This document shows, piece by piece, positions 46,497-55,194 of a DNA stretch of 64,000 nucleotides. Every line of letters begins with the position of its first letter. The first letter of the stretch is position 1. Below the pieces are notes generated by a model. That model did not search any database, was not told the DNA's origin, and was given only the letters and a program-made list of their open reading frames with translations. The stretch is from Sphingopyxis terrae subsp. terrae NBRC 15098. GTDB lineage: Bacteria; Pseudomonadota; Alphaproteobacteria; Sphingomonadales; Sphingomonadaceae. The stretch is taken from NCBI RefSeq assembly GCF_001598815.1, contig NZ_BCZQ01000017.1, positions 62,001 to 126,000 on the forward strand, in the 5' to 3' direction. A program made the translations under genes and the position numbers.

Positions 46497-47342
46497 ATGT
46501 CGAGGCAAGCGGCTCTGGCCGAGATCCGGTTTCTGGGCGATGATCGATGTGAGTTGTCTGCCTGGGTGTCGGCGGCGGCTCCAGGGATCGAGAATCCAAC
46601 GCCGATCCTGCTATGCCACGGTGGCGGACCCGATCACGCAATGTTCCTGCCCCTGATCGAGACAATCCCGGACGAATATGCGGTAATACTTCCCGATGTG
46701 CGCGGCTATGGCCGATCGCGATGTCGCGACACGGCGCGCCACACTTGGGCCCAATATGTATCCGATGCAGTCGCGTTGCTTGACGCCCTTGGTTTCTCGC
46801 GCGCCATCATCGGAGGCGCCGGACTTGGATCGACGATAGCACTCCGCTTCGCGGTGGATCTTCCGACCTATGTTCTGGCTGTCATCGCGATCGGGATCGA
46901 GGATATCGAGGACGATAAGGCAAAGGAGGCTGAAATCCGGATGATGGAGGCGTTCGCCTTGCGAGTACAGCGTGACGGCATTCTGGCCGGATGGGAGCCC
47001 CTCTTGCCGCATCTATCTCCGATCATCGGCGCGATGGTTTGCGAGGCGATCCCGCGTTCCGATGCGGAGAGCATTGCCGCGGCTGCGGCGATCGGTCGCG
47101 ACCGATCCTTTAAAGATCCCGAAGAGCTTGCCGTCATTTCCGTTCCGGTCATCTTGTTCGCGGGTGACGACGCGAGACACCCGCAGTCGCTGGCCGAAGA
47201 GCTTGCGAGCATCATTCCCCGTGGCCGATTGGCGGCGGCTTCGCTGTCATCGAACGTGAAAACAAGCCGCGATTTCGGTCGGTTCATCGCGCCCGCTCTT
47301 CTCGACTTTATTGCCGAAGTTCGAGCCGCACCCACAGGATGA
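46497..47342 (+). CDS. Alpha/beta-hydrolase fold protein, catalytic residues apparently lost
   Basis: A 281-residue protein with a typical alpha/beta-hydrolase start: oxyanion region LLCHGGGPDHAMF, DVRGYGRS, and the nucleophile elbow region. The elbow reads G-G-A-G-L-G where GxSxG is expected, so the serine is replaced by Gly. No clear catalytic His is seen near the end (SSNVKTSRDFG). An acidic site (GDDARHP) remains. It may be a non-enzymatic or altered member. The ATG at 46,497 has GGAGAGG before it. Confidence 0.72.
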   Translation: MSRQAALAEIRFLGDDRCELSAWVSAAAPGIENPTPILLCHGGGPDHAMFLPLIETIPDEYAVILPDVRGYGRSRCRDTARHTWAQYVSDAVALLDALGFSRAIIGGAGLGSTIALRFAVDLPTYVLAVIAIGIEDIEDDKAKEAEIRMMEAFALRVQRDGILAGWEPLLPHLSPIIGAMVCEAIPRSDAESIAAAAAIGRDRSFKDPEELAVISVPVILFAGDDARHPQSLAEELASIIPRGRLAAASLSSNVKTSRDFGRFIAPALLDFIAEVRAAPTG

Positions 47343-47501
47343 TCGCAGCCTCTACGATCTGACCGACGGATAACCGCCGAAGCAGGCCCATCCAGCCGGA
47401 CCTGGCGCGCACCCGATTGCGATAGCAGCAAGCGGTCTCGGCCGGCACCTGCGTCGGTGGTGCGATGTCCCGCCGCGAAGCGCGGCCCCCTTCGGCGGCC
47501 G

Positions 47502-47554
47502 CAGAGGGAGAGGAGAGAGGGGCCAGGTGACGGGTTGAAACCGGGAGAGAGTCT
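47502..47554 (+). repeat. Leader repeat, copy 1 (before DUF932 gene)
   Basis: CAGAGGGAGAGG followed about 14 bases later by TGACGGGTTGAAACCGGGAG and AGAGTCT. A second copy lies at 48,813-48,867. Both end 25-27 bases before a start codon, so they are probably part of the untranslated leader. Confidence 0.7.
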
Positions 47555-47579
47555 TCCGGACCCGTCGCGGAGACACGCC

Positions 47580-48773
47580 ATGACACTTCTACCCAGCACC
47601 CTCGCCCGCGATTCGTCCCCGGGCTACAAGGTCGATATCTCGCGAGGCCGGCGCATCGGCCGCGTCTCGTCCGAATGGTTCTCCCGGCCCGACGACGAGC
47701 GCTACCTGTCGCTCTCCGACCTTTATGATGCAGTGCGCGCGCGGGCCGAGACCGCGACTGCGCGGACTGTCGAAACCCGCGCCATTCGCGTCATCGCCGC
47801 GCCCGACGAACCCGAGCGACTGAGCCTGCTCCTTCCCGACCGCGAAGCGCCGGTTGCACCCACGCACTGGTCTTTCGGGCAAATGTGCAGTCTCGTCGGG
47901 GCGCCGTCGGCCTATCTGCGCCAGCTTCCCGCCGCATTGGCGGGCATCAACATGCAGCACGGTCTGCTCGCGCATCGCGGGGAATTGGTGAAGACGCTCG
48001 AGACCGGCGACGGGCGCACCGAGCTGCGTGCCGTGACCGGCCCCGATTATGGCCGCATCTGGGATCATGAGCTTGTCGCCGCGGTCATGAAGATCGCGGG
48101 CAATGGCACTGGCGACACGCGGTGGAAGGTGCCGGGGCTCCTCGACTGGTCGACGATGCGCCACAATCCCTTCGTCGAGGTCATGAAAGATACGACGACG
48201 CTCTACGCCAGCGACCGCGACGTCTTCCTCTTCCTTGTCGACGACGCCAATCCGATCGAGGCCGGTCGTCTGCCCAACGGCGATCCCGACCTCTTCTTCC
48301 GCGGCTTCTACTGCTGGAACAGCGAGGTCGGGTCGAAAGCCCTCGGCATGGCGACCTTCTATCTTCGCGCCGTCTGCATGAACCGGAACATCTGGGGCGC
48401 CGAGGGCTTCGAAGAGATCAGCATCCGGCACAGCAAGTTCGCGGCCGGTCGCTTCGCGCAGGAAGCGGCGCCCGCGCTCGAACGCTTCGCCTCTTCCTCG
48501 CCGGTCTCCTTTATGAACGGCATCAAGGCCGCTCGGGCCGCGATCGTCGCGCGCGACGATGACGATCGGCAGACCTTCCTGCGCAAACGCGGCTTCTCGA
48601 AGGGCGAGAGCGAGCGGATCATCCGCAGCGTGCTGCAGGAAGAGGGGCACCCGCCCGCATCGATCTTCGACTTCGTGCAGGGGATCACCGCGCTGGCCCG
48701 CGAGCGTCCGCATCAGGATGGACGGCTCGAGCTGGAAGCCAAGGGTGCCAAGCTTCTGGCCTCGGTCCACTGA
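47580..48773 (+). CDS. DUF932-domain protein
   Basis: A 397-residue cytoplasmic protein with a DUF932 domain over most of its length (from about SEWFSRPDDERYLSLSDLY to FAQEAAPALERF). DUF932 proteins are common on plasmids, phages and integrative elements in Alphaproteobacteria and have no settled function. It has a repeated leader (47,502-47,554) also found before the ParB-like gene, so the two may share control. Confidence 0.85.
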   Translation: MTLLPSTLARDSSPGYKVDISRGRRIGRVSSEWFSRPDDERYLSLSDLYDAVRARAETATARTVETRAIRVIAAPDEPERLSLLLPDREAPVAPTHWSFGQMCSLVGAPSAYLRQLPAALAGINMQHGLLAHRGELVKTLETGDGRTELRAVTGPDYGRIWDHELVAAVMKIAGNGTGDTRWKVPGLLDWSTMRHNPFVEVMKDTTTLYASDRDVFLFLVDDANPIEAGRLPNGDPDLFFRGFYCWNSEVGSKALGMATFYLRAVCMNRNIWGAEGFEEISIRHSKFAAGRFAQEAAPALERFASSSPVSFMNGIKAARAAIVARDDDDRQTFLRKRGFSKGESERIIRSVLQEEGHPPASIFDFVQGITALARERPHQDGRLELEAKGAKLLASVH

Positions 48774-48812
48774 GCAAATCTCGCGTTCGCCGGCGGCGTG
48801 GTCCTTTCCCTT

Positions 48813-48867
48813 CAGAGGGAGAGGGCTGCGCCGGAGCCATGACGGGCTGAGAGCCGGGAGAGAGTCT
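48813..48867 (+). repeat. Leader repeat, copy 2 (before ParB-like gene)
   Basis: CAGAGGGAGAGG and TGACGGGCTGAGAGCCGGGA then GAGAGTCT, at nearly the same spacing as at 47,502-47,554. It stands 27 bases before the ParB-like start codon. The TGACGGG...CCGGGAGAGAGTCT half is the best conserved. Confidence 0.7.
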
Positions 48868-48894
48868 CGCGGCGGCCTGTCATGGAGAAGCATC

Positions 48895-51012
48895 ATGACG
48901 AAACAGGCAAAAATCACCCTCAGCGGCGCGCGGGAAATTCCCTTCAGCGCGCTCGTGCTGAGCCAGGCCAATGTGCGGCGCGTGAAGGCCGGGGTGTCGA
49001 TCGACAGCCTTGCCGCGGACATCGCGCGGCGCGGCCTCCTCCAGAGCCTGACTGTTCGCGCCCAGCGCGACGAGGCGGGCCAGGAAACCGGTCGCTTCGA
49101 AGTCCCGGCCGGCGGTCGCCGCTTCCGCGCGCTCCAGATGCTGGTGAAACAGCGGCGCCTGGCGAAGACCGAGCCCGTGCCCTGCATCGTCCGCGAGGAT
49201 GATGCCGTGTCGGCCGAAGAGGATTCGCTCGCCGAAAATGTCCATCGCGAACCGCTGCATCCGCTCGACCAGTTCCGGTCGATGCAGAAGCTCGTCGAAC
49301 AGGGCACCGACATCGAAACGATCGCGGCGACCTTCATGGTCACGCCCGCGGTCGTGAAACAGCGCCTCAAGCTCGCCGAGGTCTCGCCCAAGCTCCACGA
49401 CATCTACGCCGATGACGGCATGACGCTCGAACAGCTGATGTCCTTTTCGGTGTCGAGCGATCACGCGCGGCAGGAACAGGTCTGGGATATGCTCGCCTCG
49501 AGCCACACCCAGCAGCCCTGGTATATCCGCGCGCGGCTGACCGAGGACAAGGTTCGGGCATCGGACAAGCGCGTCCAGTTCGTCACCCTCGACGCCTATC
49601 GCGAGGCAGGCGGACATATTCTTCGCGATCTCTTCGAAAGCGATGACGGCGGCTGGCTCGAGGACGTCGCGCTGCTCGACCGGCTGCAGGCCGAGAAGTT
49701 CGAAGCCGAGGTTGCGCGTGTCGCGGCGGAAGGCTGGAAGTGGATCGAGACGGCGGTCGACTTCCCCTATGGCCACACCTTCGGCCACCGCCCGCTCGAT
49801 GGCGTGGCGGCCGAGACGAGCGCCGACGATGAGGCGCGGATCGAAGCGCTGCGCGAGGAAGCCGACCGGCTCGAAGACGAATGGGCGGGCGCCGAGGACA
49901 TCCCCGATGAAATCAGTGCCCGGATCGATGCGATCGACGAGGAGATCGCGCCGCTCGTCTCGAAGCCGCTGATCTACGACCCGGAGGAAGTGGCGATCGC
50001 CGGCACCTTCGTGAGCATCGATGTCGACGGGTCGCTGCATATCGAACGCGGCTTCGTTCGTCCCGAGGACGAGCCGCAAGAGCCCGTTGACGAGGAAGCT
50101 GCGGGCGGCGAGGAAGCGGCCGGCGGCGTGATCGGCGACGAAATGCAGGAAGATGCGGTCGGCGCGACATCTCCGGAAGAAGGCGGCACCGGCGAGGGCG
50201 AAGATCCGGATGATCTCGTCCGCCCGCTTCCGGACAAGCTCGTGACCGACCTCACCGCGCACCGCACCCTTGCGCTGCGCGACGCGCTGGCCGCAAGCCC
50301 GCTGGTGGCGTTTGCGGCGATGCTCCACGCCATCGTTCTCGAATGCTTCTACACCTATGCCTCCTCGGCGAGTTGCGTCGGCATCGCGCTGCGCAATCAT
50401 TCGATGGTCGGCTATGATGCGGGGCTCAACGATACGCCGTCCGCGCGGGCCATTCGCGAACGGCACGAAGGCTGGTCCGAGCGGCTGCCCGATGCGACCG
50501 CCGATCTGTGGGACGTGCTTGCCGGTCTCGACGCTGATGACCAGGCAGCACTGTTCGCGCACTGCGTCTCCTTCGGCGTCAATGCGGTGTGGGAGCCGGC
50601 GACCCGCTATAATGAAGGCCGGGTGTCGGCCCGCGCGGTGGCGAGCCGGATCGACCATTCGCACATCCTCGCGCGGGCGTCGGGCCTCGACATGGTCCAG
50701 GCGGGCTGGGTTGCTACCACGGCCAATTACCTCGGACGGGTGACCAAGCCGGGGATCCTCGATGCCGTCGAAGAGGCTTGCGGGGCCGAAGCGGCGGCGC
50801 GGATTGCGGGACTGAAGAAGCCCGAGATGGCGAGCGCCGCCGAGGACCTGCTCAAAGGCACCGGCTGGCTTGCACATCCGCTGCGCACGCCCGTCATCGA
50901 CGAGCCCGACGGTGATGGGGAGCTGGCTGCGGCCAATGACGATGGCCCTGCAATCGAAGCGGGCCATGACGAGCTGGGCGACGACGACATCGAAGCGATT
51001 GCCGCCGAATAA
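48895..51012 (+). CDS. ParB/RepB/Spo0J-like nuclease-domain protein
   Basis: A 705-residue protein. The N-terminal ParB domain (about 10-130) has GRRFRALQMLV and the ParB box LAENVHREPLHPLDQ, followed by an HTH-like segment (ETIAATFMVTPAVVKQRLKLAEVSPKL). A long acidic region (about 305-450) and a C-terminal half of unknown fold follow. No ParA lies nearby, so it is unlikely to be a standard partition protein. Such long ParB-like proteins are common on sphingomonad plasmids and integrative elements, where CTPase or DNA-binding roles are suspected. Confidence 0.85.
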   Translation: MTKQAKITLSGAREIPFSALVLSQANVRRVKAGVSIDSLAADIARRGLLQSLTVRAQRDEAGQETGRFEVPAGGRRFRALQMLVKQRRLAKTEPVPCIVREDDAVSAEEDSLAENVHREPLHPLDQFRSMQKLVEQGTDIETIAATFMVTPAVVKQRLKLAEVSPKLHDIYADDGMTLEQLMSFSVSSDHARQEQVWDMLASSHTQQPWYIRARLTEDKVRASDKRVQFVTLDAYREAGGHILRDLFESDDGGWLEDVALLDRLQAEKFEAEVARVAAEGWKWIETAVDFPYGHTFGHRPLDGVAAETSADDEARIEALREEADRLEDEWAGAEDIPDEISARIDAIDEEIAPLVSKPLIYDPEEVAIAGTFVSIDVDGSLHIERGFVRPEDEPQEPVDEEAAGGEEAAGGVIGDEMQEDAVGATSPEEGGTGEGEDPDDLVRPLPDKLVTDLTAHRTLALRDALAASPLVAFAAMLHAIVLECFYTYASSASCVGIALRNHSMVGYDAGLNDTPSARAIRERHEGWSERLPDATADLWDVLAGLDADDQAALFAHCVSFGVNAVWEPATRYNEGRVSARAVASRIDHSHILARASGLDMVQAGWVATTANYLGRVTKPGILDAVEEACGAEAAARIAGLKKPEMASAAEDLLKGTGWLAHPLRTPVIDEPDGDGELAAANDDGPAIEAGHDELGDDDIEAIAAE

Positions 51013-51201
51013 CGCCACCGACTATCATTCGGGGAGTTCGGCGCTGTGCCGGGCTCCCCATTTTTTCGCTGGCCCTTGAAATCAGGACGCTCCGCGCGAA
51101 CATCGGAGGTGTCCGGCAGGGGCTGCCAGACCGCCGCATGCCTTCCTGACCCGCTCCACCGGGCGGGATCGCGCGCAGCCTGTCTTGTGAAGGAGGCCCC
51201 C

Positions 51202-52236
51202 ATGTCGAGTCCTGCAGCCGAGGTCGCGCGACGCCTCGCCGACGATGCCGAGGCGGTTTGCCGCCGATATCTCTCCCATGGACGCCGCGAGGGACATTAT
51301 TGGATGGTCGGTGACGTCCGTAATTCGCCGGGCCGCAGCCTTTACGTTCGCCTTTCTGGCACCGCCGACGGTCTTCGGTCCGCTGGCAAATGGACCGATG
51401 CCGCCAGCGGCGATCATGGCGATCTTCTCGATGTCATCGCCGCGAGCTGCGGCCATACATCCTTCCGCGACACGCTCGACGAGGCGCGCCGCTTTCTGAG
51501 CCTGCCTGCCGTCATGCCCGGCGACCGAAATCCGGCTCCGCGTAAAGCACCGCGCGGCACCCCCGAGGCCGCCCGCAGGCTATGGGCCGGATCGAAGCCG
51601 CTCAGCGGCACCCTTGCCCGCGCCTATCTGTCTGCCCGCGCGATCGGCGACCTTCGCGATGCCGAATGGCTTCGTTTCCATCCCCATTGCTTCTATCATC
51701 CATCCGAGGACGACGCCCCCGATGTCCGCCGGGCATGGCCCGCCCTGATCGCGGCGATCACTGACGAGGCGGGCAATGTCACCGGAGTCCATCGCACCTG
51801 GCTCGACTCGGCCGCCTGCGACAAGGCGCCGGTTGCCTATCCGCGGCGCGCCATGGGCCAATTGCTCGGTCATGGCGTTCGGTTCGGCACGTCGGCTGCG
51901 GTCATGGCGGCGGGCGAAGGCATCGAAACCATCCTGTCTTTGCGTCAGATCACACCAGCCCTGCCGATGATCGCCGCCCTTTCGGCGGCCCATCTGGGAG
52001 CGTTGACCTTCCCGCGCGGACTGCAGCGACTGTATGTCGCGCGTGACGACGACCCGGCGGGTGCGGCCGCCTTCGGGACGCTTTGCGACCGAGCCCGGCC
52101 GCTCGGCATCGAGGTCATCGCGCTCGAAGCGGATCGCGGCGACTTCAATGCCGATCTCATGACACTCGGCCGACAGCGAATGATCGGCTCGCTTCGATCC
52201 CAGCTCCGGACTGCGGATCGTTCACTCCTGCTCTGA
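51202..52236 (+). CDS. Toprim-domain protein (DUF7146/primase-like)
   Basis: A 344-residue protein. The N-terminal part resembles a primase-like zinc-free region (DDAEAVCRRYLSHGRREGHYWMVGD). The C-terminal Toprim domain (about 225-330) has the catalytic Glu in AAGEGIETILSL and the DxD-like metal site ARDDDPAG. Toprim proteins act in priming or nucleotide transfer on plasmids and phages. The ATG at 51,202 has AAGGAGG 6 bases upstream. It follows the ParB-like gene on the same strand. Confidence 0.85.
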   Translation: MSSPAAEVARRLADDAEAVCRRYLSHGRREGHYWMVGDVRNSPGRSLYVRLSGTADGLRSAGKWTDAASGDHGDLLDVIAASCGHTSFRDTLDEARRFLSLPAVMPGDRNPAPRKAPRGTPEAARRLWAGSKPLSGTLARAYLSARAIGDLRDAEWLRFHPHCFYHPSEDDAPDVRRAWPALIAAITDEAGNVTGVHRTWLDSAACDKAPVAYPRRAMGQLLGHGVRFGTSAAVMAAGEGIETILSLRQITPALPMIAALSAAHLGALTFPRGLQRLYVARDDDPAGAAAFGTLCDRARPLGIEVIALEADRGDFNADLMTLGRQRMIGSLRSQLRTADRSLLL

Positions 52237-52553
52237 CGCCTCAGCATCGGCCGGAAGGAGGGCGGGCGAGGGATGGACCGGTGCTGATGCAGCACCACGG
52301 GGTGGCCGCGCTCCGGCCTTCGCAAGAGGGCGACTGCGGCGAACCGTACCGGGCCCGCAATGGCGGGCGGGCGGCTATTTTCCGCCGGGGCGCGCGGCGC
52401 CCCTTTGCATCGCGAAACAAAATAGCCTTCGCCCGCCATCCTCCGCCTTCGGCTTCGGCCGCGGCCGGGGCCGCGGTGCAGTTCGGTACGGCGCGCCGCG
52501 AGGGGTCGCCGCGAAGGCCGCGCGAGCGCGGCAAAACCCGACTGGAGACGATC
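52237..52553 (+). other. Structured 317-base gene-free region before the DUF2493 gene
   Basis: No credible gene. It contains a hairpin GTGCTG/CAGCAC (about 52,282-52,296), a long inverted repeat at 52,360-52,439, and an 18-bp palindrome CCGCGGCCGGGGCCGCGG further right. The density of pairing suggests a structured RNA leader, a small RNA or a DNA site such as an origin or transfer site. Confidence 0.55.
52360..52439. repeat. Long inverted repeat (large hairpin)
   Basis: The arms 52,360-52,381 and 52,419-52,439 share ATGGCGGGCG and GGCTATTTT as inverted copies, with a 1-base length difference between them. The loop holds a second hairpin, GGGGCGC/GCGCCCC (52,387-52,403). In the RNA it would give an extended two-part stem. 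Confidence 0.65.
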
Positions 52554-53486
52554 ATGTTGAGCCCCACCGAACCCGCCGACGATCCTGCCGAAGCCGGCGC
52601 CACCCATCTCCTCCTTCAGGAGATGCAACTCTTCGGACATCGCCCCTTCGAAGACGAACCCGACCCGCGCCCGCTGCCCGATGCCCGCCTGGCGGCCGGC
52701 GCTGTCGCCGACATATTCGATGCCCTTGTCGGCTGTCTCGACGATACGCGGATCGAGCCCGATCTCGAAGAGCTCCTCTGGAACGTCGTCAACCTCTTCC
52801 ACCGCGCGGGGGAGCGGGTCGAACGCAGCCTCGACGACAATGAACAGGCGCAACGCCGAGCCCAGCGCGAACAGGACGGGAGCGAGATCCGGTCGGTCGA
52901 GCTCGAACGCCTCGTGCAGCAGGGGATCAGCCTGATCGAACGGCGCGATGCGATGGAATTCTTCCGCGAAAGCGCCGCCGAACAATTTCGGACCCACTGC
53001 CGCAAGGCCTGGTCACCGCGCACCGGATCGCGCGCGCATCACCGGTCGATGACCGCGGCGATGATCGACAGCCGTGACTTTCTCGACGCGCGGTTGCGCC
53101 AGAAAGCGGCTGCACTTCTTCCCGAGGGCACGCGCATCCTGTTCACCGGCGGCGCTGATGTCGACGATCATAGGGCGATCTGGGATGCTCTCGATCGCGC
53201 ACGCGACCGCCATCCCGATATGATCCTGCTCCATGGGGCAACGCCGACGGGGGCCGAACGCATCGCCGCCTGCTGGGCCGAAACCCGCAAGGTGACGCAG
53301 GTGGCCTTCCGTCCCGACTGGAGCCGGCATGGCAAGTCCGCGCCGTTCAAGCGCAACGACCGGATGCTCGAAGCACTGCCGGTCGGGGTCATCATCTTCC
53401 CCGGCACCGGCATCCAGGACAATCTCGCCGACAAGGCTGCGAAGATCGGCCTTCCGGTCTGGGATTTTCGCAAGCGGGGCCGATGA
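52554..53486 (+). CDS. DUF2493 (YspA-like SLOG) domain protein
   Basis: A 310-residue protein. The N-terminal half is acidic and helical (DDNEQAQRRAQREQD, possible coiled coil about 85-130). The C-terminal DUF2493 domain (about 185-305) has the SLOG-type nucleotide loop ILFTGGADVDDHRAIWDAL, LLHGATPTGAERIAACWA and PDWSRHGKSAPFKRNDRML. DUF2493/YspA proteins are thought to bind nucleotide-derived ligands. It is typical of plasmids and mobile islands. GGAG lies before the ATG. Confidence 0.85.
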   Translation: MLSPTEPADDPAEAGATHLLLQEMQLFGHRPFEDEPDPRPLPDARLAAGAVADIFDALVGCLDDTRIEPDLEELLWNVVNLFHRAGERVERSLDDNEQAQRRAQREQDGSEIRSVELERLVQQGISLIERRDAMEFFRESAAEQFRTHCRKAWSPRTGSRAHHRSMTAAMIDSRDFLDARLRQKAAALLPEGTRILFTGGADVDDHRAIWDALDRARDRHPDMILLHGATPTGAERIAACWAETRKVTQVAFRPDWSRHGKSAPFKRNDRMLEALPVGVIIFPGTGIQDNLADKAAKIGLPVWDFRKRGR

Positions 53487-53543
53487 CAGCCGTCGGGCAT
53501 TCGGACGCTTTCGGCAAAATGGCCCCAATCTGGTTCTATCTCC

Positions 53544-53566
53544 CGAATATAATTGAAATATATTCG
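53544..53566. promoter_or_regulatory. AT-rich dyad upstream of luxR
   Basis: CGAATATA and TATATTCG are perfect inverted copies around 7 bases. They lie in an AT-rich patch in the 242-base gap before luxR, in an otherwise G+C-rich region, so this is a likely promoter/operator site. The binding protein is unknown. Confidence 0.5.
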
Positions 53567-53728
53567 TAACATCCGCAAATTTACATCATTGTAGATCGCT
53601 ATGACCAGCGGCGATCACCCGTCGCCGGCGGGACGGCCCATTGAGAGGGCACCGCTCGCAGGCCATGACGAGGAGCAGGGACGGTCGGCCGACTTGGCGA
53701 CGACTGCCGTCCGCTGCCATGGGTCGCA

Positions 53729-54472
53729 ATGCCGACGATGGACGCTGCGCATGCTTTTGCGCTCGACGTCACGCGGGTGAAGGATGCGGCGGGTCTGGCC
53801 GATCTGCTGGCGGAGGCCTGCGCGCGCATGGGCTGTTCCTGGTTCGCGCTGAGCCACCATGTCGATTTCCTCGCGGCTCCCGACAGGGGTGTTCGCGTCC
53901 ACAACTATCCCGAGGATTGGGCCCGCTGGTTTGACGAGCGCGGCCTAGGGCTTACCGATCCGGTGCATCGCGCCAGTCACCGCAGTCTCGAGGGTTTCTT
54001 CTGGCGCAACATGAAGCCGCTTTCGGGCGAACGCCCCGAGGACGAACTGGTTCTCAGTGAGGCGCAGCGGCACGGAATAGGAGACGGGCTTACCATACCG
54101 GCGCATATTCCTGGCGAGGCGCATGGTTCGGTGTCCTTCGCCTGGACGCCGGGGATCGCCGCGAATGATATGGCGCTCCTCTTTGCCCGAATGATCGGTG
54201 GGCCAGCCTTCGAAGCCGCGCGGCTGCTCGCCAATCCCGAACTCGCGCAGGTCGGGCCGCGGCTGACGGACCGCCAGCGCGAATGTCTGATCTTGTCCGC
54301 CAAAGGCAACAGTGCCCCGAAGGTTGGACGCATCCTCGATCTCAGTCCCGACACGGTTCGCGAGCATCTTCGCAACGCGCGGCAGCGTTACGACGCGAAT
54401 GGTGGGATCACGCTGACGGTGCGCGCGCTTTATGCCGGCGACCTCAGCTACGAGGATATCGCCAAGCGCTGA
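53729..54472 (+). CDS. luxR: LuxR-family quorum-sensing regulator
   Basis: A 247-residue protein with an autoinducer-binding domain (about 15-165) and a LuxR HTH (about 177-240, LTDRQRECLILSAKGNSAPKVGRILDLS). The conserved pocket residues are visible: YPEDWARWFDERGLGLTDPVH carries Tyr60, Trp64, Asp77 and Pro78, with W92 and G119 later. It would bind an acyl-homoserine lactone and regulate luxI and other genes. A second ATG three codons in is an alternative start. It lies 91 bases before luxI. Confidence 0.92.
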   Translation: MPTMDAAHAFALDVTRVKDAAGLADLLAEACARMGCSWFALSHHVDFLAAPDRGVRVHNYPEDWARWFDERGLGLTDPVHRASHRSLEGFFWRNMKPLSGERPEDELVLSEAQRHGIGDGLTIPAHIPGEAHGSVSFAWTPGIAANDMALLFARMIGGPAFEAARLLANPELAQVGPRLTDRQRECLILSAKGNSAPKVGRILDLSPDTVREHLRNARQRYDANGGITLTVRALYAGDLSYEDIAKR

Positions 54473-54486
54473 ACTTTTTTCGCCGA

Positions 54487-54514
54487 CACCCCCCGATCGT
54501 GCTATGGTGGAGTG
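54487..54514. promoter_or_regulatory. Possible lux-type box before luxI
   Basis: CACCCCCC and GGTGGAGTG form an imperfect dyad centred about 64 bases before the luxI start, where a lux box would be expected. The match is partial and no second copy was found, so this is tentative. Confidence 0.35.
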
Positions 54515-54563
54515 GCAAAAAGCCGTTCAATTGGATGGTCTCTTTCGAAAAGGAGACACATCC

Positions 54564-55181
54564 ATGCTTTCGGTAATCGACCATTCCAACCGCGCGCACG
54601 AGCATCAATTGCTCCGCGCGATGTTCGAGGCGCGTAAGCGCGTCTTCATCGATCTTCTGAAATGGGACCTGCCGGTGCTCGCCGACCGGTTCGAGATCGA
54701 TCATTTCGACGATCCCCATGCGACCTATCTGATCGTCGGCGATCAGGAGGGCGGGCATCTCGCCTCGGCGCGCCTCCTTCCCACCACGCGCCCGGCTCTT
54801 CTCGATGGTCTCTTCCCCGGCCTCGTCGACGGCATCCCGCCGTCCGGCCCCGACATCTTCGAGATCACGCGCTTCTGCCTGTCGCCGGGGATCGGTGCGC
54901 GCCAGCGCCGCACCGCGCGCGACACGCTTCTTGTCGGGCTGGTAGACTATGCGCTCGCCAACGGCATCCGCTCCTACACCGGCGTCGCAGAGCTCGACTG
55001 GTTCGCTCAGATCCGGACCTTTGGCTGGGACTGCAAGGCGCTCGGCGAAGCCGGCATTTACGACGGCCGCGCGCTGACCTCGCTGCGGATCGAGATCGAC
55101 GCCGACACCCCCGCAAGGCTCAAGTCGGCGGGGATTGTTTCGGGCAGCGCTGCGACGCCGGTCGCGGCCAATGCAGCGTGA
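54564..55181 (+). CDS. luxI: Acyl-homoserine-lactone synthase
   Basis: A 205-residue LuxI-family enzyme. Conserved residues are in place: R24, F28, W34, E44, D46, D49, R70, F84, E100 and R103. It makes an N-acyl-homoserine lactone from SAM and an acyl carrier; the acyl chain cannot be read from the sequence. AGGAG lies 8 bases before the ATG. The dioxygenase gene follows after 13 bases, so luxI-phyH is probably one unit. Confidence 0.94.
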   Translation: MLSVIDHSNRAHEHQLLRAMFEARKRVFIDLLKWDLPVLADRFEIDHFDDPHATYLIVGDQEGGHLASARLLPTTRPALLDGLFPGLVDGIPPSGPDIFEITRFCLSPGIGARQRRTARDTLLVGLVDYALANGIRSYTGVAELDWFAQIRTFGWDCKALGEAGIYDGRALTSLRIEIDADTPARLKSAGIVSGSAATPVAANAA

Positions 55182-55194
55182 AAGGAGCGGGACC

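Noticed and set aside
48895..51012. The ParB-like protein as plasmid partition ParB, implying a partition locus
   Set aside because: No ParA gene and no parS-like repeats were seen, and the protein is about twice the usual length.
53600..53788. Short frame before luxR starting at ATG 53,600
   Set aside because: No ribosome site, and it runs into the luxR start with an Arg-rich, featureless translation.
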